Assembly (NCBI GenBank): GCA_016281295.1
Contig: JAEEII010000047.1
Location: forward strand, 1 to 8,013
Direction: 5' to 3'
Source of the DNA: Bacteroidales bacterium
GTDB lineage: Bacteria; Bacteroidota; Bacteroidia; Bacteroidales; F082
Length of the DNA stretch: 8,013 bases
The notes under the pieces were generated by a model. The model did not search any database, was not told the DNA's origin, and saw nothing but the letters and a program-made list of their open reading frames with translations. Shown here in pieces: positions 1 to 5,117 of the stretch. How positions within the stretch are numbered: position 1 is the first letter of the stretch; each line of letters opens with the position of its first letter. The position numbers and the translations under genes are program-made.

Positions 1-1
1 A

Positions 2-280
2 TGGTTTGTCACCAGTCGCAGCAAGGACAAAGCACTCAACGATGCCCGTTACAACCGCGGAACCCTCATCGCTTCAGGTTTCATCGCCGGCGGTGCTTTG
101 ATGGGTGTGGTCAGTGCCATCCTGAAGTTCGCCAATGTGGACATGATGGCCCGTACGGCTGAGGGTGGATTCTTCAACGAGACACCGCTTGCAGGACTCA
201 TCGCCTTAGTGATGTATATTGTGATCATCATTTACATGATCTGGGACTCCAAACGGGCGAGAGTTGAGAATGAGAATTGA
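2..280 (+). CDS. OPT family oligopeptide transporter, C-terminal fragment
   Basis: This is the last 92 codons of a gene whose start lies left of the window. The reading frame is open from base 2 to the TGA at 278-280. The peptide carries the segment RGTLIASGFIAGGALMGVVS, which resembles the conserved C-terminal region of OPT/YSL transporters (family pattern ASGxIAGxALMG). It then has a loop and a last hydrophobic helix (LAGLIALVMYIVIIIYMIW) ending in a short charged cytoplasmic tail. OPT proteins are proton-coupled inner-membrane importers of small peptides or, in YSL members, metal chelates; the substrate cannot be told from this piece. The tail RARVENEN is encoded by DNA belonging to a 7-base repeat array that continues past the stop, so the tail was probably written by the repeat and is unlikely to be conserved. 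The family call rests on a short segment, hence moderate confidence. Confidence 0.75.
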   Translation, partial: WFVTSRSKDKALNDARYNRGTLIASGFIAGGALMGVVSAILKFANVDMMARTAEGGFFNETPLAGLIALVMYIVIIIYMIWDSKRARVENEN

Positions 281-303
281 GTATTAAGAGTTAGGAATTA
301 ACA
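256..303 (+). repeat. Degenerate heptamer array at the 3' end of the OPT gene
   Basis: Consecutive units read ggcgaga, gttgaga, atgaga (one base short), attgagt, attaaga, gttagga, attaaca. The shared pattern is about RNTDAGA. The array starts about 22 bases before the OPT stop codon, which itself lies in the attgagt unit, and runs about 23 bases past it. The following bases to 351 are AT-rich and contain only a near-match (TAAATTTT at 324-331) to the TAnnTTTG promoter element. Similar arrays follow pyrH, frr and ddl. The function is unknown. Confidence 0.65.
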
Positions 304-351
304 ATATAAATATGATATTTAATTAAATTTTTAACAAAGAAACAATTCTCA

Positions 352-705
352 ATGAGTTACAGAAGTTTATTGTTCGGATTATTTTTTATGACGGCAATGC
401 CCTTAATGGCAGAGCACGTTTCTCCTTTTATGGCCCGCAAGGTAGCCACATCATTTTTTAACAACAACGGCGCGAAATCCGCACAATTGAACGACTTGTC
501 TAAAGCAGCTGGATTCTCTAACCTATATGTCTTCAACGCAGAACAAGGTTTCGTTGTCGTTGCGGCCGATGACTGTGCACTACCCATTTTAGGTTACTCG
601 CTAACTGGCAAGTTCACCACGGAAAACATGCCTGACAATATAAGCGGGTGGCTGAAGAACTATAACGATGAAATCCAGTATGCCATTGAAATCATCATCA
701 AATAA
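352..705 (+). CDS. Secreted stand-alone Spi/C10-propeptide protein (protease inhibitor or truncated streptopain-like peptidase)
   Basis: This 117-residue protein has a signal peptide of about 20 residues (hydrophobic core LLFGLFFMTAMPLMA, likely cleavage before EH). The rest resembles the Spi/streptopain propeptide domain found at the N-terminus of family C10 cysteine peptidases: an early ARKVATSFF helix, then GFVVVAADDCALPILGYS, then MPDNISGWLKNYNDEIQYAIE. In C10 enzymes this domain folds against and inhibits the catalytic domain, which would follow directly. Here the frame stops right after it (TAA at 703-705), and pyrH begins 33 bases later, leaving no room for the cysteine/histidine catalytic domain. 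It is therefore either a free inhibitor, like Spi beside speB in Streptococcus pyogenes, or the remnant of a truncated peptidase. The intact signal peptide and clean frame favour a working product, but no cognate peptidase is visible in the window. The start is ATG 352 with an A-rich leader and no Shine-Dalgarno, normal for Bacteroidetes. Confidence 0.7.
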   Translation: MSYRSLLFGLFFMTAMPLMAEHVSPFMARKVATSFFNNNGAKSAQLNDLSKAAGFSNLYVFNAEQGFVVVAADDCALPILGYSLTGKFTTENMPDNISGWLKNYNDEIQYAIEIIIK

Positions 706-738
706 TAGGTTAAATACAAAAACACTAACACGACAAAT

Positions 739-1446
739 ATGAAATACAATCGAGTTTTATTAAAGCTTAGCGGCGAAGCACTGATGGGCAGCCAGCAGTA
801 TGGCATCGACCCGCAACGTCTGAATGAATATGCTGACGAAATCATCGAAGCTGCCAAGACTGGCGTGCAAATTGGCATCGTCATCGGTGGAGGCAACATC
901 TTCCGAGGCCTGCAAGGCGCATCCAAGGGCATGGACCGCATCCAAGGCGATTACATGGGCATGCTTGCCACGGTCATCAACTCGATGGCCATGCAATCGA
1001 CCTTACAAGGCAAGGGACAGAAAGCCACTCTGCTCTCCGGTTTATACATCGACCGTATCGCTGACACCATGAGCAGTGCCAAGGCAATCCGTCTGCTCGA
1101 AGAAGGCCATATCGTCATCATGGGTGCCGGCACTGGTAACCCCTTCTTCACCACCGACACAGGAAGTGCCCTGCGTGCTGTGGAAATCAAAGCTGACATC
1201 ATCCTCAAAGGCACTCGCGTTGACGGCATCTACACCGCCGACCCCGAGAAAGACCCGACTGCGACCAAGTTCAGCCAGTTGACCTACGACGAGGCATACG
1301 AACGCAACCTCAAAGTGATGGATATGACCGCCTTCACGATGTGCAAAGAGAACAACATGCCTATGTATGTCTTCGACATGAACACCCGTGGGAACCTCCT
1401 GAAGGTGCTTCAAGGGGAACATATTGGGACGCTAGTGACTAAATAA
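739..1446 (+). CDS. pyrH: UMP kinase (uridylate kinase)
   Basis: PyrH phosphorylates UMP to UDP with ATP in the cytoplasm, the committed step toward UTP and CTP. The 235-residue length is normal for the family. Visible motifs of the amino-acid-kinase fold are the N-terminal phosphate-binding KLSGEAL (residues 9-15), GGGNIFRG (50-57), DxMGMLATVINSMA (71-84), the GTGNPFFTTDT segment (131-141) that contacts UMP, and KGTRVDGIYTADP (157-169) in the ATP site. ATG 739 follows the A-rich leader aacacgacaaat. The gap to the propeptide gene upstream is only 33 bases and shows no clear promoter, so co-transcription with it is likely. The rpsB-tsf genes that often neighbour pyrH in other bacteria are absent from this side. 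A 7-base repeat array starts directly at its stop codon. Confidence 0.97.
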   Translation: MKYNRVLLKLSGEALMGSQQYGIDPQRLNEYADEIIEAAKTGVQIGIVIGGGNIFRGLQGASKGMDRIQGDYMGMLATVINSMAMQSTLQGKGQKATLLSGLYIDRIADTMSSAKAIRLLEEGHIVIMGAGTGNPFFTTDTGSALRAVEIKADIILKGTRVDGIYTADPEKDPTATKFSQLTYDEAYERNLKVMDMTAFTMCKENNMPMYVFDMNTRGNLLKVLQGEHIGTLVTK

Positions 1447-1473
1447 TTAAGAATTAAGAATTTAGAATTGAGA
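1446..1473 (+). repeat. Heptamer array directly after the pyrH stop codon
   Basis: Four consecutive 7-base units read attaaga, attaaga, atttaga, attgaga. The first base is the last base of the pyrH stop codon. It is the cleanest of the four arrays in the window, with the first two units identical. It is followed by the G-rich stretch ggggttgggg, which fills much of the short gap to the glycosyltransferase start. Each unit contains a stop codon (TAA, TAA, TAG, TGA). The atttaga unit recurs in the array after frr. Confidence 0.75.
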
Positions 1474-1501
1474 GGGGTTGGGGAATGACCTTAAAGTAAA
1501 C

Positions 1502-3388
1502 ATGGATAGGAAACATCATCTGAGGACGGTCAGGAACAAGACCAGTGTCAAATTGGATTATCTCCTGTTGGGGGTGATTCTGGTCGTGGCTGCAGTGTTA
1601 CGATTGTGGAAGTTAGGGCAAATCCCCTTTATGCATGATGAGCTCAGTGCCATCTATCGGTTACGATTCGACAATTTCAAGGATCTCATCCTGTACGGGG
1701 TGTGTCAAAACGACTCGCATCCAGCGGGAGTACAGGTCTTTCTCTATTATTGGGCCAAGCTTGTCGGAACGAGTGAGTTTTGGATGAAACTCCCCTTTGC
1801 CCTTATGGGTATCGGATCGGTATTTCTTATTTATGTCATTGGCAAACAATGGTTTAACCGCAAAGCTGGTCTCCTTGGAGCTGCTTTCTTTGCGGTAAGT
1901 CAGCTGACGGTGTTCTATAGTCAGCTTGCACGTCCTTATGCTGCCGGCTTGTTCTTTGTGTTGTCCATGACTTACTTTTGGGACAAGCTCCTCTTTGCTC
2001 CCAAGCGACCGTCTGTCGGCACCTGTATCGGCTTTGCTGTCACCGCATGGCTAGCGGCCTTGGCACATAACTTCTCGACCGCTCAGGCGGGGCTGATTTT
2101 TCTCACAGGCTTGTTCTTCCTCAAAAAAGAACGTCGTCTCCCCTACTGGCTCAGTGGCGTTGGAGCCTTGCTACTCTACGCCCCACACCTCCCTGTATTT
2201 TACCACCAAACTTTTGTTTACGGCAGCATCGGCGGCTGGCTTGCGAAACCCGAAGCCACCTTCTTCACCGACTTCCTGCAATACACGATGAACTACGCCC
2301 CACTCTTCATGTTTTGTGTGGGCTTCCTCATCATCCTTCCGTTCATCTTAGGGAAATACGAAAAACGCAAAAAGCCGATACGCTGGGCAGCAGTCTCCTG
2401 GTTTTTAATCCTCTTTGGTCTTGCCCTTGCCTACTCCCTCTTGCGGGAACCCATCCTCCAGTTCAGCACGTTGATTTTCTGCTACCCCTTCTTGGTATTG
2501 GCAGCCTTCTCGATTTATCGGAACAACACGATGACCAAGACACAGACTGTCTTCGCCGTGACCTCCATCCTATTCATCGGCTCTATGACCCTCATCATCA
2601 ACCGTCAACACTACGACCTGATGTACCATCAAGGTTTCGACCAAATCGCCGTCAGGATGCAGCAGGATCATGACAGTCTCGACGACATACGCTTTGCCAC
2701 CATTACCGAAGAGACCTACATGCCAGAATACTATCAAAGCAAAACCACGGTTAACGACCGTATCATCCTGGGCAAAGAAAACGATGTCGCTGACTTGCGG
2801 CAATGGATTCAAAAGGGAGACTCCAATAAGCTGGGATTAGGCTGGACCGACTACATCTCTCCAACTTGGGAAACACAAGCCGTAGCCTACTACCCGTGGC
2901 TGATCCATGAGAACACATGGTTTACTTCCCGTTATCTAACCCTATCAAAGGACTCGATACCCGGGGCGCGCCACCTGTTACATCCTTTGTCCGAAGAGCC
3001 AATTTATTATATCAGCACAGAATGGGGTCGTCCTACGTTGGTAGATGGTGACACCCTCGACAGCCATACCGACCTTTTTGGTGTTGTCGCCACCATTCAG
3101 GCACAAGACACGATAACGCACTGCACCCTCATCATGGAAGTACATGACAAAGCCACCGACTCCATCCTTTCATGGCAAGGCACATCAGAAAAGAGCGGTA
3201 TCCTTTACCCAGGCACCCATTTGATGGTAAATGCCATCCGTTTTGATGAAAAGAAATTCCCAATCACTGGAAAAAACATAAAAATCTATCTTTGGGATCA
3301 AGACAAAGGCACAATGATTGTAACAAAAATGGATTGGTATGACACTAAATTCAACTCAAGACTCACGGGGCTTTACCAACCCTTGTGA
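1502..3388 (+). CDS. Polytopic glycosyltransferase, GT39/ArnT-like (PMT_2 type)
   Basis: This 628-residue inner-membrane protein has about eleven hydrophobic segments between residues 18 and 365, then a soluble region of about 260 residues. The first long extracytoplasmic loop has the family's acidic motif HDE (45-47) after the first helix, then NDSHPAG (70-76) and QLARPYA (141-147). These are hallmarks of lipid-phosphate-sugar dependent GT-C enzymes (PMT/ArnT-like), where the acidic residue is catalytic. Such enzymes move a sugar from a polyprenyl-phosphate donor to an outward-facing lipid, glycan or protein. Donor and acceptor cannot be read from the sequence. I chose ATG 1502; an in-frame TTG at 1478 would add eight residues but sits at the end of the repeat array. 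The stop overlaps an in-frame GTG of the frr frame. Base composition changes inside the gene: the first part is G-rich on this strand, the rest C-rich like its neighbours. It separates pyrH from frr, which are often close together. Confidence 0.8.
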   Translation: MDRKHHLRTVRNKTSVKLDYLLLGVILVVAAVLRLWKLGQIPFMHDELSAIYRLRFDNFKDLILYGVCQNDSHPAGVQVFLYYWAKLVGTSEFWMKLPFALMGIGSVFLIYVIGKQWFNRKAGLLGAAFFAVSQLTVFYSQLARPYAAGLFFVLSMTYFWDKLLFAPKRPSVGTCIGFAVTAWLAALAHNFSTAQAGLIFLTGLFFLKKERRLPYWLSGVGALLLYAPHLPVFYHQTFVYGSIGGWLAKPEATFFTDFLQYTMNYAPLFMFCVGFLIILPFILGKYEKRKKPIRWAAVSWFLILFGLALAYSLLREPILQFSTLIFCYPFLVLAAFSIYRNNTMTKTQTVFAVTSILFIGSMTLIINRQHYDLMYHQGFDQIAVRMQQDHDSLDDIRFATITEETYMPEYYQSKTTVNDRIILGKENDVADLRQWIQKGDSNKLGLGWTDYISPTWETQAVAYYPWLIHENTWFTSRYLTLSKDSIPGARHLLHPLSEEPIYYISTEWGRPTLVDGDTLDSHTDLFGVVATIQAQDTITHCTLIMEVHDKATDSILSWQGTSEKSGILYPGTHLMVNAIRFDEKKFPITGKNIKIYLWDQDKGTMIVTKMDWYDTKFNSRLTGLYQPL

Positions 3389-3429
3389 TTTTTTTTGCTA
3401 AACAAAGCCGCTGTTTCTCAACAATTACT

Positions 3430-3437
3430 TATTTTTG
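3430..3437 (+). promoter_or_regulatory. Possible Bacteroidetes -7 promoter element ahead of frr
   Basis: TATTTTTG fits the Bacteroidetes -7 consensus TAnnTTTG and ends 19 bases before the frr ATG, which would give a short leader of roughly 12 bases. No convincing TTTG -33 element lies at the usual spacing; the nearest TTTG (3394-3397) is too far upstream. It lies in the 68-base gap after the glycosyltransferase, so frr could have its own promoter. AT-rich sequence makes chance matches common. Confidence 0.35.
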
Positions 3438-3456
3438 CTCACAAATTTTACAAGAT

Positions 3457-4020
3457 ATGACAGACGAATCCCAATTTGTATTAGATGAGGCCTCTGAAAG
3501 CATGGACAACACCATCAAGCACTTGGAGCATGAATTCCAAGGCATCAGAGCCGGAAAAGCCAGTCCAGCCATGCTGAACGGCGTTATGGTTGAATACTAC
3601 GGCACCACAGTGCCTATCGAACAAACTGCCAACATTGGATGCCCCGACGCACGTATGATTGTCGTGGTTCCTTTCGACAAGAGTGCCTTGAACAACATCG
3701 CCAAAGCCATCTTGAATGCCAATTTGGGATTCAACCCGATGAATAACGGCGAATTGCTCCGTATCTCAGTGCCACCGTTGACAGAGGAACGCCGTCGCGA
3801 GCTGGTAAAACGGACCAAGACCGCCGCTGAAGACGCCAAGGTGGGCATCCGCGGCATCCGTCGCAACGCCAACGACGACGCCAAGAAACTGGAAAAAGAC
3901 ACCATCTCTGAAGACGAGTCGAAACTCCTTCAGGAGGAAATCCAGAAACTCACCGATAAATACATCAAAAAAATCGATGACCTCACCGAGTTGAAGTCCA
4001 AAGACATACTGACTGTTTAA
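3457..4020 (+). CDS. frr: Ribosome recycling factor (RRF)
   Basis: RRF works with EF-G in the cytoplasm to split the post-termination ribosome so that its subunits can be reused. The product from ATG 3457 is 187 residues, the normal length. It shows IRAGKASPAML near the first inter-domain hinge (about residues 30-40), the domain II beta region including VVVPFDKSAL, the second hinge segment ISVPPLTEERRRELVK, and the arginine-rich helix GIRGIRRNANDDAKK followed by the long C-terminal helix of domain I. The frame is open upstream to a GTG at 3385, which would add 24 residues and overlap the previous gene. That extension has no RRF-like sequence, so I reject it. The gene faces ddl tail to tail, and the 78-base gap between them is filled with repeat arrays and an inverted repeat. 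Confidence 0.97.
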   Translation: MTDESQFVLDEASESMDNTIKHLEHEFQGIRAGKASPAMLNGVMVEYYGTTVPIEQTANIGCPDARMIVVVPFDKSALNNIAKAILNANLGFNPMNNGELLRISVPPLTEERRRELVKRTKTAAEDAKVGIRGIRRNANDDAKKLEKDTISEDESKLLQEEIQKLTDKYIKKIDDLTELKSKDILTV

Positions 4021-4058
4021 GGTGAGAGATAAGAGGTAAGAATTTAGAGGTTAGAGGT
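4021..4058 (+). repeat. Heptamer array directly after the frr stop codon
   Basis: Five perfect-register 7-base units start at the first base after the frr stop: ggtgaga, gataaga, ggtaaga, atttaga, ggttaga, followed by ggt. All have T at position 3 and end in AGA. The first three units place TGA, TAA and TAA in three different frames (4023, 4030, 4037). The right-hand part (4044-4058) forms one arm of the inverted repeat shared with the ddl array. Confidence 0.75.
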
Positions 4059-4088
4059 CTTTCTTCCGAAGGCACCTCTAACCTCTAA
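4044..4088. terminator. Probable bidirectional terminator between convergent frr and ddl
   Basis: TTAGAGGTTAGAGGT (4044-4058) and ACCTCTAACCTCTAA (4074-4088) are perfect reverse complements: a 15-bp stem around a 15-base loop (4059-4073). The loop contains CTT-CCG-AAG, which could add three pairs. On the + strand a short CTTTTC follows the stem. There is no long T-run on either side, so it is a weak match to a classical intrinsic terminator. Position, convergent genes and stem strength make shared termination the natural reading. Confidence 0.6.
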
Positions 4089-4104
4089 CTTTTCACCACT
4101 AACC
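4074..4104 (-). repeat. Heptamer array overlapping the ddl stop codon (- strand)
   Basis: Read on the - strand, in the sense direction of ddl, the units are ggttagt, ggtgaaa, agttaga, ggttaga, then ggt. The TAG stop of ddl (4101-4099) is part of the first unit, and the last glycine codon is also inside it. The array uses the same unit as the one after frr but in the opposite orientation, which is what creates the inverted repeat between the two genes. Confidence 0.7.
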
Positions 4105-5076
4105 TTTCAGAGCATTTTCAATCGCCATGTTGAAAAGCTCGCTGAGTGACAAGCCAAAGCAACGAGCCTGAGCGGGGATGATGCTTGCTTCAGACATGCC
4201 AGGAACGATGTTGGCCTCAATAAAGAACACGCCTTTGTCACTGACGATATAATCCATCCGCACGAAGCCTTTGCATTCCAGTTTCTCATACAGCATCGCA
4301 GTGGTGGACTTGATTTCAATCTCCGTCTTCTCATCCACTTGGGCGGGTGTTATCTCATCGCATTTGCCAGCAGTATATTTAGCTTCATAGTCGAAAAACT
4401 CGTTCTTGCTACAGATCTCTGTCAAAGGAAACACCATCATCTTCCCTTTATATTGCATCGCGCCGCAACCAAACTCACGTCCGTTGACGAACTTCTCACA
4501 CATCACCTGGTTGCCAGCAGCCATGGCCGTAAAAACTGCCGGTACAAGGTCTTCCGCGGTCTTCACCTTGGAAACACCCACGCTGGACCCATTGCAGGTC
4601 GGCTTGACAAACAAAGGCAAGCCAAGTTCCTTGATGATTTCATCAGCGTCATACTTCTCACCCTCGTTAATGAGGATGGAAGGCGACACCTTAACCCCGT
4701 AAGAAGCCACCACACGCTTGCAAAAGTCCTTATGGAAAGTAAGGGCACAGGTGGTTAATCCAGAAGAGGTGCAGGGGATGCCCAACAGCTCCAAATAGCC
4801 CGAAAGCGGCCCGTTTTCGCCCGGCTCGCCGTGAACCGCGTTGAAGACCACATCAAATTTCGTCCTGTGACCGCCAACTGAAATGGAAAAATCGTTCTTG
4901 TCAACTTCCACCCGGGTACCGTCTTTCAAGAGTCCGTACCATCCTTTTTTTGAGACCACAATAATCTTTGAATTATACAGTTCAGGATCCAGATTTTTTT
5001 TCACCACCTGAGCACTCTTGACGGAAATCTCAAATTCTCCAGAATCTCCGCCACAAACTATTGCCACATTCTTCAT
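4099..5076 (-). CDS. ddl: D-alanine--D-alanine ligase
   Basis: Ddl is a cytoplasmic ATP-grasp enzyme that joins two D-alanines for the end of the peptidoglycan stem peptide; it is the target of D-cycloserine. From ATG 5076 the product is 325 residues, within the family's range. Visible features are the N-terminal VCGGDSGEFEIS with the substrate-binding Glu16, VHGEPGENGPL (81-91), the ATP-grasp lysine in FVKP (about 158), NGSSVGVSK (162-170), the omega loop FFDYEAKY (227-234), and Mg ligands Asp275 (RMDY), Glu287 and Asn289 (EAN), followed by PGMSEASIIP. Tyr234 in EAKY is the form typical of true D-Ala-D-Ala ligases, not the Phe form linked with D-lactate ligation, so this is not a vancomycin-resistance type. 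An in-frame TTG at 5082 would add two residues; ATG is preferred. The gene diverges from the PASTA gene with only 41 bases between. Confidence 0.96.
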   Translation of the reverse strand: MKNVAIVCGGDSGEFEISVKSAQVVKKNLDPELYNSKIIVVSKKGWYGLLKDGTRVEVDKNDFSISVGGHRTKFDVVFNAVHGEPGENGPLSGYLELLGIPCTSSGLTTCALTFHKDFCKRVVASYGVKVSPSILINEGEKYDADEIIKELGLPLFVKPTCNGSSVGVSKVKTAEDLVPAVFTAMAAGNQVMCEKFVNGREFGCGAMQYKGKMMVFPLTEICSKNEFFDYEAKYTAGKCDEITPAQVDEKTEIEIKSTTAMLYEKLECKGFVRMDYIVSDKGVFFIEANIVPGMSEASIIPAQARCFGLSLSELFNMAIENALKG

Positions 5077-5092
5077 TTTCAAAATTATTTGT

Positions 5093-5100
5093 TATTTTTG
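5093..5100 (+). promoter_or_regulatory. Possible Bacteroidetes -7 promoter element for the PASTA operon
   Basis: TATTTTTG matches TAnnTTTG and ends 17 bases before ATG 5118, the same element and nearly the same spacing as the candidate before frr. No good -33 TTTG is found at the usual distance; it would fall inside the ddl coding sequence. Transcription of the PASTA-T9SS-rluD operon must start in or near this 41-base gap because ddl runs the other way. Confidence 0.4.
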
Positions 5101-5117
5101 CCGCTAAATTAGTAAAT

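Noticed and set aside
1042..1422. 126-codon open frame antisense to pyrH
   Set aside because: It mirrors the codon structure of pyrH, has no recognisable domain and lies wholly inside a confident gene.
1478..1501. TTG start for the glycosyltransferase, eight residues upstream of the ATG
   Set aside because: It lies at the edge of the repeat array and G-run; the ATG at 1502 gives a natural basic N-terminus before the first helix.
2314..2673. 119-codon open frame in another frame of the glycosyltransferase
   Set aside because: It sits inside a continuous membrane-protein frame; the translated peptide is a Pro/Leu/His shadow without family features.
3400..3417. Small hairpin AAACA / TGTTT as a terminator after the glycosyltransferase
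   Set aside because: Only five A/T-rich pairs with no T-run following; too weak to call.
3385..3456. GTG-initiated 24-residue N-terminal extension of frr
   Set aside because: RRF starts near MTDES in length and sequence; the extension overlaps the upstream stop codon and contains the candidate promoter element.
4021..4104. CRISPR array or insertion-sequence end
   Set aside because: Units are only 7 bases with no spacers, and there is no transposase or target duplication nearby.
4339..4758. 139-codon + strand open frame opposite ddl
   Set aside because: It is fully inside ddl with low-complexity His/Leu-rich content and no leader; a shadow of the ddl codons.
4099..5076. D-Ala-D-Lac type ligase conferring vancomycin resistance
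   Set aside because: The omega loop keeps EAKY (Tyr234), the form of ordinary D-Ala-D-Ala ligases, and no vanH or vanX genes are present.
5061..5117. TTG start extending the PASTA protein by 19 residues
   Set aside because: It would overlap the ddl start region and span the promoter candidates; ATG 5118 gives a normal short cytoplasmic segment before the membrane helix.
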